Below are positions 7,511 through 16,448 of a DNA stretch of 51,552 nt, piece after piece (the stretch's first letter is position 1; each line of letters starts with the position of its first letter). The DNA is from an uncultured Methylococcales bacterium (GTDB taxonomy: Bacteria; Pseudomonadota; Gammaproteobacteria; Methylococcales; Methylomonadaceae): assembly GCA_903902705.1 (NCBI GenBank), contig CAIUVX010000133.1:1-51552 (forward strand). Reading direction: 5' to 3'. A program made the translations under genes and the position numbers. The notes under the pieces are model-generated. The model was not told the DNA's origin and did not search any database. It was given only the letters and a program-made list of their open reading frames with translations.

Positions 7511-8308
7511 ATGGCACAACAAAGTTTAACTATCATTATTAAAAAAATTAAACAAATTATTAAAAATTCTTCTGTAAACGAAAGCGCATTAAGCTCTACA
7601 ATTATTGAGGCTTGTAGATTACTGGATAAAAAATTTCCAACAATACCAAAGGCAAAAGAATATAGTATTTTGCTTAACTCTAATGCCAAAGCACCAAATT
7701 ATCAAAACATAGAGCTGCTTTTAAAAGACCAAATATTTAAACAGCTTTTAAAAAGAAAAGTTGATACAACATATTATTTAAATAATAAAGATAAAGAAAT
7801 ATACTCACGATATTTAGGAGATTTCTTAGATTGTGTAAGATTACCAAATCGTTTGTTAATTGAAAATCCACATAAAGCTCTTGAAGATAATTTTTCTGGG
7901 TTTTCAATTCAATCATGGTCGAAACCAAAATCAAAATCACTTGATTACAATAGACATTTAAAAACATCAAGACGTAATAAAAATAAATCCTATTTTACTG
8001 TATCAAATGATATTGTTAGGAAAATAGAATTACTGATATTTAATCATGGGTATGGAAGAATGAAAAATGAAAATAAAATATGTTTTTATGGAAAAATATC
8101 AAAAGATATAGGTTATTCAAAAAATAAAAATTTTGTTTCATATATTTGTGTTCAATGTCACAGAACAAAACGTGAAAAAGGAACGGGGACTCGTGTAGAA
8201 ATTCATAGTTATCCTGTAAGCTTTGATGAAATAAAAGAGGATTTTTTAGGCTGTCCCATAAATATCCGCGAGCTAATTGATAAACGTGAATTTGACGTAC
8301 CAATTTAA
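7511..8308 (+). CDS. hypothetical protein, AT-rich
   Basis: The 265-residue product matches nothing I recognise. It is very lysine-, isoleucine- and asparagine-rich, consistent with its AT-rich DNA, and basic. The C-terminal half has a possible nucleic-acid-binding look: a basic stretch (KTSRRNKNKS), then CFYGKISKDIGY and the CVQCHRTKREKG segment with two cysteines. There is no signal peptide or membrane segment. It lies 64 bases after the HEPN-like gene, and its first codons resemble that gene's (ATGGCACAA). It is probably part of the same acquired segment, bounded downstream by the palindromes at 8348-8428. Confidence 0.65.
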   Translation: MAQQSLTIIIKKIKQIIKNSSVNESALSSTIIEACRLLDKKFPTIPKAKEYSILLNSNAKAPNYQNIELLLKDQIFKQLLKRKVDTTYYLNNKDKEIYSRYLGDFLDCVRLPNRLLIENPHKALEDNFSGFSIQSWSKPKSKSLDYNRHLKTSRRNKNKSYFTVSNDIVRKIELLIFNHGYGRMKNENKICFYGKISKDIGYSKNKNFVSYICVQCHRTKREKGTGTRVEIHSYPVSFDEIKEDFLGCPINIRELIDKREFDVPI

Positions 8309-8347
8309 ATGTAAATACATTAAAAAATATCAAAACCTTTCAGAGGC

Positions 8348-8428
8348 GTAGGTTGGGTTGCCGCTTTTTGGCAACCCAACGAAATACACGGGTTTTGTTG
8401 GGTTGCGAAAAGATGCAACCCAACCTAC
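8348..8428. repeat. composite REP-like palindrome (GTAGGTTGGGTTGC family)
   Basis: Perfect 14-bp outer arms GTAGGTTGGGTTGC (8348-8361) and GCAACCCAACCTAC (8415-8428) enclose internal GCAACCCAAC and GTTGGGTTGC copies, so two adjacent hairpins or one large cruciform can form. It lies between convergent genes and could terminate both the 7511 gene and trpG. A further AAACCTCGCGGGTGTTT segment (8431-8447) follows, resembling the palindrome inside the J-domain gene at 24129-24155. Confidence 0.85.
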
Positions 8429-8450
8429 AAAAACCTCGCGGGTGTTTTTA

Positions 8451-9044
8451 TCAATACGCAGTCAAAAAGTTGCGCAATAGTTCATGCCCGTGTTCGGTCA
8501 AAATGGATTCAGGGTGAAATTGTACGCCTTCAATGGCGAGGGTTTTATGACGCACGCCCATGATTTCATCCAATTCGCCTGATTCCGATTGTGTCCACGC
8601 GGTGATTTCTAAGCAGTCGGGTAGGCTGGCTTGTTCGATGACTAGGGAGTGATAACGGGTGGCGGTGAAGGGGTTGTTTAAGCCTTTGAATACGCCGATG
8701 TTGTGGTGGTAAACCTGAGAGGTTTTGCCGTGCATGATGCTTTTGGCGTGGATGATGTTGCCGCCGAATGCGTAGCCGATGCTTTGATGTCCTAAGCACA
8801 CGCCTAAAATGGGGATTTGTCCTGCGAATTTTAGAATGGTGGCGACTGAGATGCCTGCTTCTTTGGGTGTGCAAGGGCCAGGGGATATGACGATTTTGTC
8901 AGGTGCGAGGGCGGCAATGTCTTCGACGGTGACTTGGTCATTGCGTACTACGGTGACATCCGCGCCTAGTTCACCAAAATACTGCACGAGGTTGTAGGTG
9001 AATGAATCATAGTTATCGACCATGACGACTTTTACCGCGCTCAT
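8451..9044 (-). CDS. trpG: anthranilate synthase, glutamine amidotransferase subunit
   Basis: TrpG supplies ammonia from glutamine to TrpE for anthranilate synthesis, the first committed step of tryptophan biosynthesis; in some bacteria the subunit also serves p-aminobenzoate synthase. The 197-residue class I amidotransferase has [13 protein letters not shown] at the start, the nucleophile segment [15 protein letters not shown] and the His-Glu pair in [15 protein letters not shown] chose the ATG at 9044, which overlaps the trpE stop as ATGA and has GGAG upstream; the frame stays open further upstream but lacks similarity. trpD and trpC are not next to it. Confidence 0.95.
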   Translation of the reverse strand: MSAVKVVMVDNYDSFTYNLVQYFGELGADVTVVRNDQVTVEDIAALAPDKIVISPGPCTPKEAGISVATILKFAGQIPILGVCLGHQSIGYAFGGNIIHAKSIMHGKTSQVYHHNIGVFKGLNNPFTATRYHSLVIEQASLPDCLEITAWTQSESGELDEIMGVRHKTLAIEGVQFHPESILTEHGHELLRNFLTAY

Positions 9045-10546
9045 AATTGTTCTCCTTCTAAGCCTGCTTCTGCCATTGTCACGGCACGGAATACGGCGCG
9101 TGCTTTGTTCATGGTTTCGTCCCATTCGCTGGTGGGGATGGAGTCGTAAACGATACCCGCACCCGCTTGTATGTGTAGTTGTCCGTCTTTGATGACGGCG
9201 GTTCTGATGGCAATGGCAGTGTCTAAATTACCTGTCCACGAGATATAGCCAACCGCGCCTGAATATACGCCGCGTTTGACAGGTTCAAGTTCATCAATAA
9301 TTTCCATTGCGCGAATTTTGGGTGCGCCACTGACTGTGCCAGCAGGAAAGGTTGCCGCTAGGACATCAAAGGCATCTTTGCCTTTTTGTAAGGTGGCGGT
9401 GACATTAGAAACGATGTGCATGACGTGTGAATAACGCTCGACTATCATTTTATCGGTTAATTTGACTGTGCCGATTTCCGCTACCCGTCCTGCGTCATTG
9501 CGTCCTAAATCAATTAACATGAGGTGTTCGGCGCATTCTTTGGGGTCGGCAAGTAGTTCTTGCTCTAAAGCTAAGTCTTGTTCAGGGGTTACGCCGCGTC
9601 TGCGTGTGCCTGCAATCGGACGCACGGTGACGGTGTTATCTTCTAAACGCACCAAAATTTCAGGCGATGAACCGACGATATGAAAATCTTCTAAATTCAG
9701 ATAGTACATATAGGGCGAGGGATTCAAACAACGCAAGGCACGGTAACAGTTCAGCGGCGAGGCGGTGTAAGGAATCGACAAGCGTTGTGATAACACCACC
9801 TGCATGATGTCGCCATCGGTGATGTAGTCTTTGGCTTTTAAGACGGCAGACTCAAAACCTTGTTGTGTAAAGCCTGAAACAAAATCTTCTTCAACCACTT
9901 TTTTAGGATTGGGGTGTTTTTCGGCTTTGGCTTGGACTTCGTGTAGTTTAATAACTAACTCATTCAAGCGTGTTTGCGCTTGCGGATATGCGTCCGCTTC
10001 GGCAGGATTGGCATGAGTCAGCAACAACATTTTGCCCGACAAATTATCAAATACCAGTATGTCTTCGGACACCATCAATAGAATATCAGGTGTGCCGATA
10101 GGATCGGGCTTAACGGTTTTACAGGCTTTGGGTTCAATATAAGCTATGGTTTCATAGCCAAAATAACCGACTAAGCCGCCACTAAAACGCGGCAAACCTT
10201 CAATATCAGGGACTTTATAACTTTGCCTAAAGCCATCTATCCACACCAGCGGATTGTCATGGCTGAGCGTTTCCACGCACACGCCGTCTTTTTCCACTTG
10301 AATATGCTTGCCGTTAATCTTGATGATGGTTTTACACGGCAAGCCGATAATGGAATAACGCCCCCATTGTTCGCCACCGTGTACGGATTCCAATAAATAA
10401 GAATACGCACCATCGGCTAATTTTAAATACGCACTGAGCGGCGTATTCAAATCCGCCAATACTTCGCGGCTGACAGGAATGCGGTTATAGCCTTGTGCGG
10501 CTAACTGGTTGAATTGATCGAGTGTCATGGGCTGTAGGCAGGGCAT
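9041..10546 (-). CDS. trpE: anthranilate synthase component I
   Basis: TrpE converts chorismate to anthranilate using ammonia from TrpG. The 501-residue protein has the LLES feedback-inhibition motif near the N-terminus ([19 protein letters not shown]) and the chorismate-binding C-terminal half with [41 protein letters not shown] and [19 protein letters not shown]. Its stop overlaps the trpG start by the ATGA arrangement, so the two are translationally coupled. yehS ends one base before its ATG. I found no leader peptide or attenuator because yehS occupies the upstream sequence. Confidence 0.97.
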   Translation of the reverse strand: MPCLQPMTLDQFNQLAAQGYNRIPVSREVLADLNTPLSAYLKLADGAYSYLLESVHGGEQWGRYSIIGLPCKTIIKINGKHIQVEKDGVCVETLSHDNPLVWIDGFRQSYKVPDIEGLPRFSGGLVGYFGYETIAYIEPKACKTVKPDPIGTPDILLMVSEDILVFDNLSGKMLLLTHANPAEADAYPQAQTRLNELVIKLHEVQAKAEKHPNPKKVVEEDFVSGFTQQGFESAVLKAKDYITDGDIMQVVLSQRLSIPYTASPLNCYRALRCLNPSPYMYYLNLEDFHIVGSSPEILVRLEDNTVTVRPIAGTRRRGVTPEQDLALEQELLADPKECAEHLMLIDLGRNDAGRVAEIGTVKLTDKMIVERYSHVMHIVSNVTATLQKGKDAFDVLAATFPAGTVSGAPKIRAMEIIDELEPVKRGVYSGAVGYISWTGNLDTAIAIRTAVIKDGQLHIQAGAGIVYDSIPTSEWDETMNKARAVFRAVTMAEAGLEGEQL

Positions 10547-10547
10547 T

Positions 10548-11030
10548 TTAGTCTTCGTCTTCTTCGTCTGAGTGTCGGAAATGAATGGTCAAACCTTGTA
10601 AAAAATTTCTTAGCACTTGGTCGCCGCATTTACGGTGATGTTTATGCCCTTGTTGTCTAAAAAACGCGCTGAGTTCGCCTTTTGATAATTCAAAATCAGC
10701 CAGTTTTAGCGTGTGTAGCATATCTTCTTCTTTAAATTCTAAGGCGATACGGAGTTTTTTCAGTATGGCATTATTGTCCAATTCGGCTTCGGCTTTTTTG
10801 GCAGGTGGATTGTCTTGCTTACCGCGTCTATAAGTAATTAAGCCGTCTAAAAAGCGGCTCATGTACTGATCATTAAGACCAATAAAGCCGTCTTCATTGT
10901 CTTTTTTGAGAAAGTGTAACAACTCATCGCGGGTTATTATGCAGTCGCTTAAAGCGAATATTTCCAGCATCGTTGCGTCATTTAAATTCAACGCGTAACG
11001 GACGCGGCGTAATACATCGTTATTAATCAT
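10548..11030 (-). CDS. yehS: DUF1456 family protein (YehS-like)
   Basis: This is a 160-residue protein of the DUF1456/YehS family, whose molecular role is unknown. It contains two related halves, the family hallmark: [40 protein letters not shown] and [40 protein letters not shown], each followed by a basic GD/N-Q-x-L-x-x-FL segment. The acidic tail is short. The stop is one base from the trpE start, so it is likely co-transcribed with trpEG, an unusual partner for tryptophan genes. Confidence 0.9.
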   Translation of the reverse strand: MINNDVLRRVRYALNLNDATMLEIFALSDCIITRDELLHFLKKDNEDGFIGLNDQYMSRFLDGLITYRRGKQDNPPAKKAEAELDNNAILKKLRIALEFKEEDMLHTLKLADFELSKGELSAFFRQQGHKHHRKCGDQVLRNFLQGLTIHFRHSDEEDED

Positions 11031-11095
11031 AATTTTTCTAGGTAGTTAGCGGTTGAGTACAGGGCAAGGAGTTCAAACCTAGGTTTGAATTCCCT

Positions 11096-11677
11096 CTATT
11101 TGATTCGATAATGCCCTGTAATTTTAAATTCAAATAAACGGTCTTCTTCTTGTGTGCCGTTACCAATATTATGAATAATTAACGGCGTATTGCTGGTCGG
11201 TGCAGTTTTATCACTGACTATCATAATGTGTGGCAGATTCGCTGGCAAAAGCACGGTGACTATATCACCCGCTTGATAATCCTCTGCCTTGCTGGAAATC
11301 GGTAATTCATAGCCCTTGCGCTTAAAATAAGTTTGCAAATTCAACACGCGGCGATGGTCGATATTCTTATCCGTGCTTTTCAAACCCCAGTTTTTAGGAT
11401 ACTGAGAAAAAGCGTGCTGCATATCCTCATGCACCAGTTTTTGTAAATCCATGTTATGACTAGCCCGTAAAGCGCGTATCACCACATCCGTACAAACCCC
11501 ACCCTCCACAGGAATATCACCATTGGGATAACTCAGCGTGTAATAAGTTGGATCATAACGCACCGTTGTGCCGACTTGCGAACGTGCCGCCTTGACAAAA
11601 TCCGCTACAGGTTCAGCCGCCAACGGTAACGCCAGCGTTATAAGAATAAAACCGAGTGTGTTTTTTAAAGTCGCCAT
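11096..11677 (-). CDS. DUF1287 family secreted protein (YijF-like)
   Basis: This is a 193-residue exported protein of the DUF1287 family. An N-terminal signal peptide (about residues 1-21, LGFILITLALPLAAEP) precedes a domain with ARSQVGTTVRYDPTYYTLSYPNGDIP, then GGVCTDVVIRALR (a cysteine followed by a helix, as in papain-like folds), DHRRVLNLQTYFKRKG, DYQAGDIVTVLLP and LPHIMIVSDK. The conserved Cys and His are compatible with a cysteine hydrolase acting in the periplasm, but no activity can be assigned. I chose ATG 11677 because it puts the signal peptide at the start. It stands alone, 65 bases upstream of yehS on the same strand. Confidence 0.88.
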   Translation of the reverse strand: MATLKNTLGFILITLALPLAAEPVADFVKAARSQVGTTVRYDPTYYTLSYPNGDIPVEGGVCTDVVIRALRASHNMDLQKLVHEDMQHAFSQYPKNWGLKSTDKNIDHRRVLNLQTYFKRKGYELPISSKAEDYQAGDIVTVLLPANLPHIMIVSDKTAPTSNTPLIIHNIGNGTQEEDRLFEFKITGHYRIK

Positions 11678-11920
11678 AACGCTTACAATCCGAATAGAGC
11701 GGGCAATTATAACGTAAAAAAACACCAACAGTACGAGTGCTTTATGCGCTTAGAGTCACTGACTAATTACCTTCCCCAGTATCCTGTCAGACTTCATGTG
11801 GGTTGTTTGCTGGATATTAAGACGATGGAATTGTAGAGCGATGCCACGTCTTTTTGCTTACCTACCAATTATGTTGGTTACTACCTAACTATTTTTATTC
11901 GATTGATTGAGTAGTGCAAT

Positions 11921-11968
11921 GTCGGCAACGCCCGTCCTGCGCTATCGCTTGGGCGGTCTTATGCCGAC
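11921..11968. repeat. REP-like palindrome (GTCGGCA...TGCCGAC)
   Basis: GTCGGCA (11921-11927) and TGCCGAC (11962-11968) are outer arms; GCCC and GGGC pair inside. REP sequences are typically found beside the REP-associated tyrosine transposases that mobilise them, and here a broken copy of such a gene starts 40 bases downstream. The rest of 11729-12007 shows no gene. Confidence 0.75.
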
Positions 11969-12007
11969 CTACTTTTGGATTATCATTATGATTTTGAGAC
12001 ACACATC

Positions 12008-12190
12008 ATGAGCAACTATCGGCGTTTGACTATTCGTGGCGGAACGTATTTTTTCACCGTTGTGGCTTATCGCCGCCAACCGCTCTTTATCGATGATGCG
12101 CGGGTGGAACGCCTTCCGTGAGGTGAAAGTAAAACGTCCTTTTGATGTGGTGACCGCGATCATTTTGCCGAATCATTTACATTGCTTCTA
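12008..12190 (+). pseudogene. REP-associated tyrosine transposase remnant
   Basis: The ATG at 12008 starts MSNYRRLTIRGGTYFFTVV, the typical N-terminus of RAYT (Y1 transposase) proteins. The frame ends in a stop at about 12118; similarity continues in another frame as WNAFREVKVKRPFDVVTAIILPNHLHC, containing the HxH metal motif in a PNHLHC version of the usual PDHLHC. Comparison with the normal family layout suggests an internal deletion joining the N-terminal part to the FREVK segment. Nothing downstream of about 12190 resembles the catalytic C-terminal half, so the gene is dead. 12191-12289 holds nothing I recognise. Confidence 0.85.
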
Positions 12191-12289
12191 CAAATTCCAC
12201 TCTTCTGTCAATAGGGCGGCACGTCTGATAGCTCGCCCGACCACCAAGACTACAAGGCATTTGCGGATACTATAGTCAATGTTATTCCA

Positions 12290-12688
12290 TCACTTTAACA
12301 ATACTTGCAGTTCTTTAGCGGCTTTTTCACAGTCTACTGCCGTTTGCTCAACGCGGCGTTGTAATAATAGTCCAACACTTAAACCATCACTGTCCCGTTC
12401 AGCATATTCATTCAATGCTTCACAGGTTTTCTGCATACGTTGTTCTGCTTGCACTAAAGCATCGAGATTGGCTGGTTTTTCATCATTCTCAGTGAATGCC
12501 ATCATTTTGCTGGTCATGCTGTTTTGTAATTTGAACACGGTTTCTACATAGCGAGTGAATTCTTCGCGAGTTTGACCGTTTGCACCGTAACCGCTAAAAA
12601 AGGGCAGTGAACAACCTGATAAGAGTATTGTTATTAATAAGCCTATTAACGCTTGACGACTTACTGAATTTCGATTCCATTTTGTCAT
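12290..12688 (-). CDS. small lipoprotein of unknown function
   Basis: The gene encodes a small predicted lipoprotein. The N-terminus has a basic segment, a hydrophobic stretch (ALIGLLITIL) and the lipobox LLSGC, with serine after the cysteine, which favours outer-membrane sorting. The mature part, about 105 residues, is helical and charged (QAEQRMQKTCEALNEYAERD, QRRVEQTAVDCEKAAKELQVLL) and contains two further cysteines. I chose ATG 12688; an ATG at 12700 is also possible. I do not recognise the family. It is divergent from the 12915 gene, with a 226-base AT-rich gap (12689-12914) that must hold both promoters. Confidence 0.75.
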   Translation of the reverse strand: MTKWNRNSVSRQALIGLLITILLSGCSLPFFSGYGANGQTREEFTRYVETVFKLQNSMTSKMMAFTENDEKPANLDALVQAEQRMQKTCEALNEYAERDSDGLSVGLLLQRRVEQTAVDCEKAAKELQVLLK

Positions 12689-12914
12689 TTGAAATTTCAT
12701 ATTACTCGCTGGACTCATTAAATAAAGTGCCAATATACTATAAATCTAGCCGACTTAAATACAAAAACAACAATAAAAAGTAAATTGGTAAAATTTACTT
12801 ATGTCTTAAACTGCTTGGATATTTGCCCTGTTTTTTGTATTATCCACTTCCTGCTAGGTGTATACTCCACCGACCTTGTACCTATCAATAACCAGCAAGC
12901 ACAGGCGCAAAAAC

Positions 12915-14285
12915 ATGACTGAAAAAACAGTAAGTAAATATCTGCTCACCCTTGAGAAGCATTTTACCAATGACAACCCCGTATTATTGAAAGCGGCAAA
13001 AATATTTCAAGACCTAGATCAACTTGAATACGATTTAGGGTTACTTGAAGAGGATGACACGACTGCTTCAAAAAGCTCGTGGTGGCCAATTGTTAGTTTG
13101 ATAGGCGGTAATTCAACGGCAAAATCCAGATTTATTAATAATTATCTTGGCACTGAGCAACTCACATCGGGCATTCAAACCGCAGCGCATAAATTTACGG
13201 TTTTGCTGCATAATAATCAACCCAGTTCGGTGACATTGCCAGGTACGGCGTTGGATGTGGATCATCGTTATCCGTTTTATCAAATCAGCCAAAAAATCGA
13301 ACAAGCGCAAAAGGGCGAAGGCAACCGCATTAACGCTTATCTTGAATTAAAAACGATTCATAGTGAGCGATTAAAAGGTAAGCTGTTTGTTGAAACCCCT
13401 AATATGAGTGTTTCGCAACTCAATCCGATAGATTTGTTACTCACTAAACACACCATTGAAAGTTCTGATTTAGTGCTGGTGTTTACCGATGTGTTTGATA
13501 GTATCACGCCACTGGTTAATGAGCTGATTCAACAAATCATCCTGTATCAAGACTCTAATAGATTTGTGTTTGTTGTCGAACAATCCGCCGCATTCGCAAC
13601 GCCAGCTAACAGTCATGACATCATTGCCGCTGCACAAAGAAAATTATCAGATTTGGGAATTAATGCAGGGCAGTTTATCGCGCTATCGAGTCAACAAGCG
13701 TCTGTTGATTTCACTGAAATAGATCATCGTATGGAAAATGTCGTACATGACAGAACCTACCGTGTACTCAGCTACCTAGAAAAAAGCATCCATGATCTTC
13801 AAGATATTGTTATTGCAGAAGTAAGAAAAGACATCATTGTATGGAAAGAACGCTCCAATATGTCCAGTCTCATTATTCTTGGTTTTATTGCCTTTGTCAG
13901 CGTTTTGATTGAAGTAGAAATAGGGCTGTTGGAGTTTTTAATTGATCCCGTTATAGGACCTATCATACTGGTTACGCTGATAGCCGTTATGTTGCCTCTG
14001 CACTTAATAATAAGTCGCTTACAAGCAAAATTTATTATCACGCGCTTGGATAAACGCCAAAAACAACTGCAAATTACTGAAAACCTAGCCAATCTGTTTG
14101 AAAGAAATCTAACGATCGGACGGATGTTATTGCCAGTCACTGAACCCGTTGGCTGGAATAAAAAAACCAGAAATCGTTTAGCGCACTTATTAGATAATAT
14201 CAAAGATTTAGTACAGTCGCTCAATGATGACTTTGGTAGCTATGATGAACAATCGCTAAAAGACTATTTGGATTCAATCAAATAG
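12915..14285 (+). CDS. dynamin-like P-loop membrane protein with degenerate GTPase motifs
   Basis: The 456-residue product resembles bacterial dynamin-like or YfjP-type GTPases in layout: a short helical N-terminus, a P-loop region SLIGGNSTAKSRFINNYLG (GGNSTAKS at 64-71), a helical middle and two transmembrane segments around residues 315-375 (SLIILGFIAFVSVLI and IGPIILVTLIAVMLPLHLII). The signatures are unusual: the lysine-preceding glycine of Walker A is alanine, the expected DxPG reads ETPN near residue 160, and the NKxD position reads VVEQS. It may bind nucleotide weakly or not at all. I chose the ATG at 12915. It is not obviously in an operon. Confidence 0.65.
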   Translation: MTEKTVSKYLLTLEKHFTNDNPVLLKAAKIFQDLDQLEYDLGLLEEDDTTASKSSWWPIVSLIGGNSTAKSRFINNYLGTEQLTSGIQTAAHKFTVLLHNNQPSSVTLPGTALDVDHRYPFYQISQKIEQAQKGEGNRINAYLELKTIHSERLKGKLFVETPNMSVSQLNPIDLLLTKHTIESSDLVLVFTDVFDSITPLVNELIQQIILYQDSNRFVFVVEQSAAFATPANSHDIIAAAQRKLSDLGINAGQFIALSSQQASVDFTEIDHRMENVVHDRTYRVLSYLEKSIHDLQDIVIAEVRKDIIVWKERSNMSSLIILGFIAFVSVLIEVEIGLLEFLIDPVIGPIILVTLIAVMLPLHLIISRLQAKFIITRLDKRQKQLQITENLANLFERNLTIGRMLLPVTEPVGWNKKTRNRLAHLLDNIKDLVQSLNDDFGSYDEQSLKDYLDSIK

Positions 14286-14310
14286 TGTTAACAATTATTT
14301 TGACTTGATG

Positions 14311-14334
14311 CCAACCCTTGAAACTAAGGGTTGG
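14311..14334 (-). terminator. hairpin at the tRNA-Arg 3' end
   Basis: CCAACCCTT (14311-14319) and AAGGGTTGG (14326-14334) are perfect 9-bp arms with a 6-base loop. Read on the minus strand the first arm starts with the CCA end of tRNA-Arg, so the hairpin overlaps the tRNA terminus. There is no U-run after it on either strand, so it may help processing or pausing rather than terminate cleanly. Confidence 0.5.
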
Positions 14335-14408
14335 TGCGCCCGAGCGGATTCGAACCTCTGACCTCAGCCTCCGGAGGGCTGCGCTCTATCCAGCTGAGCT
14401 ACGGGCGC
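14332..14408 (-). tRNA. tRNA-Arg (anticodon CCG)
   Basis: The minus strand reads a complete cloverleaf: acceptor GCGCCCG paired with CGGGCGC, D arm AGCTCAGCTGGATAGAGC, anticodon stem CAGCC/GGCTG with loop CTCCGGA (anticodon CCG), and T arm GAGGTTCGAATCC. The 3' CCA is encoded. It lies between the 12915 gene and rep. Confidence 0.97.
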
Positions 14409-14442
14409 GTAAGCCGCGTATTCTAACCGATAGCAGTCATAA

Positions 14443-16434
14443 TTACGACAACATTGTTTTCAAATTAGCGAGATTCGCCAGACCACGCTCTTTAACCACG
14501 TCAGGGCTGAGTTGTTTTTTATTCAACCATTCCAAATCTTCTTCGGGTAATTCATTCAAAAACCGACTCGGTTCACATTCGCTGATTTCCCCATAACGTT
14601 TGCGGTGTGTACAGTAACTAAAGGTACAACTACGCTGAGCGCGAGTAATACCGACATAAGCCAAACGCCGTTCTTCTGCAATATTATCGGTTTCGATACT
14701 GTTTTGATGTGGCAAGATATTTTCTTCCACACCAATTAAAAATACATGAGGAAATTCCAGCCCTTTCGCCGCGTGTAGCGTCATTAAGCTCACTTTATCA
14801 TGCGCTTCTTCCTCTTCATTACGTTCCATAATATCCATCAGCATGATTTTTGCGACAACTTCGGATAACGATTTTTCACTGCTGTCTTTTTCAGCAATAC
14901 GTTTTAACCAAGCGACCAAATCATTGACATTACGCAGCCGACGATCGGCGGTTTCTTTGCTTTTGCTGTCTTCTTTGAGATGCTGTTCATAACCGATTTC
15001 TTGTATCACCTGTTCAACTACGGCAAAGGTATCGCCAGTTTCTACCCGTTGAGCGGTATTTACTAACCAGTTTTGGAATTTTTCCAAACGATGCCGCGCT
15101 TTATCGGGTAAATGTTGCGCTAATCCCAACTCACTACTAGCAGAAAATAAACTAATATGGCGTTCATTGGCATACGCGCCTAATTTTTCTAAGGTGGTAT
15201 GTCCAATTTCACGGCGTGGCGTATTGATAACGCGCAAATAAGCGGCATCATCTTGTGGATTGACCAATAAACGCAAATAACTCAGCACATCTTTTACCTC
15301 CGCGTAGGCAAAAAATGAGGTACCGCCGCTGATAAAATACGGCACATTGTTTTCGCGTAAACAGGTTTCAAATAGCCGTGATTGATGATTACCGCGATAT
15401 AAAATTGCATAATCGCTGTACTTGCCGCCGTGTTTAAATTTGTGGTGAATAATCTCTGATACTACTTGCTGCGCTTCCACGACATCATTTTTATGACTCA
15501 ATACCCGCAATGGTTCACCATAACCCAATTCACTCCACAGGCGTTTTTCAAAGGCATGAGGATTGTTAGCAATCAATTGATTAGCGACTTTTAAAATCCG
15601 CCCCGCAGAACGGTAATTTTGTTCCAGCTTAATCACTTGCAGACGTGGGTAATCTTTTTGTAATTGCGTTAAATTTTCAGGATGTGCGCCGCGCCACGCA
15701 TAAATAGATTGATCGTCATCACCAACAACGGTAAATCGTCCCGTGTTACCTGCCAATAATTTAATTAATTGATATTGGCTGATATTGGTATCTTGATATT
15801 CATCGACTAATAAATAACGGATTTTATTTTGCCATTTAGTTAATACTTCATGATGCTGTTGAAATAATAATACGGGCAATAAAATCAAATCATCAAAATC
15901 TACCGCGTTATAGGATTTTAAACAGCGATTATAATCAGCGTACAAACTCGCCACGTTGGCTGAGGCAGTCTGTGCTGCTTGTTCAGGGGTAACAAAGGCA
16001 TTTTTCCATTGCCCGATTTGCCCCGCATACTGGTCGATTAAATCCGTGTCATAAGTATTCAGTGAATGGCTGATTATATTCTTCAATAAGGCGTGTTTAT
16101 CCTGCTCATCAAATAAAGTAATCCCTGTTTTATAACCCAAATTTTTATGCTCGGCGCGTAATATATCCAGCCCTAAAGAATGAAAGGTAGAAACGCGCAA
16201 ACCGCGACTTTGCTTAGGACGCAATAATTTAAATACACGGCTCTGCATTTCCCTCGCCGCTTTATTGGTAAACGTCACCGCCGCGATATGGCGAGCAGGC
16301 AAACCTTGTTTAACGAGGTAAGCGATTTTTTCAGTAATGACCCGTGTTTTGCCACTACCCGCCCCTGCTAATACTAACAAGGGATGATCGATGGCTTTAA
16401 CAGCGGTTTGTTGTTGGGGATTAAGTTGAGTCAT
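14443..16434 (-). CDS. rep: ATP-dependent DNA helicase Rep
   Basis: Rep is a superfamily 1A 3'-5' helicase that helps replication forks pass bound proteins. The 663-residue protein has the Q motif and Walker A AGAGSGKT (residues 23-30), VTFTNKAAREM (Ia), LVDEYQDTN (II), VVGDDDQSIYAWRGA (III), LEQNYRSAGRIL (IV), MTLHAAKGLEFPHVFLIG (V) and EERRLAYVGITRAQ (VI). The motif II wording, the length close to E. coli Rep (673) and the absence of a long C-terminal tail favour Rep over UvrD or PcrA. It is transcribed in the same direction as the upstream lipoprotein gene, 14 bases away. Confidence 0.95.
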   Translation of the reverse strand: MTQLNPQQQTAVKAIDHPLLVLAGAGSGKTRVITEKIAYLVKQGLPARHIAAVTFTNKAAREMQSRVFKLLRPKQSRGLRVSTFHSLGLDILRAEHKNLGYKTGITLFDEQDKHALLKNIISHSLNTYDTDLIDQYAGQIGQWKNAFVTPEQAAQTASANVASLYADYNRCLKSYNAVDFDDLILLPVLLFQQHHEVLTKWQNKIRYLLVDEYQDTNISQYQLIKLLAGNTGRFTVVGDDDQSIYAWRGAHPENLTQLQKDYPRLQVIKLEQNYRSAGRILKVANQLIANNPHAFEKRLWSELGYGEPLRVLSHKNDVVEAQQVVSEIIHHKFKHGGKYSDYAILYRGNHQSRLFETCLRENNVPYFISGGTSFFAYAEVKDVLSYLRLLVNPQDDAAYLRVINTPRREIGHTTLEKLGAYANERHISLFSASSELGLAQHLPDKARHRLEKFQNWLVNTAQRVETGDTFAVVEQVIQEIGYEQHLKEDSKSKETADRRLRNVNDLVAWLKRIAEKDSSEKSLSEVVAKIMLMDIMERNEEEEAHDKVSLMTLHAAKGLEFPHVFLIGVEENILPHQNSIETDNIAEERRLAYVGITRAQRSCTFSYCTHRKRYGEISECEPSRFLNELPEEDLEWLNKKQLSPDVVKERGLANLANLKTMLS

Positions 16435-16448
16435 GCAACGAGCTTAGT

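Noticed and set aside
12191-12289. Continuation of the REP transposase into a fused protein
   Set aside because: The residues after HLHC do not resemble the catalytic C-terminal part of the family, and the frame runs without conserved motifs.
14318-14596. Plus-strand frame over tRNA-Arg and the rep 3' end
   Set aside because: It overlaps the tRNA antisense and part of rep, with no similarity of its own.
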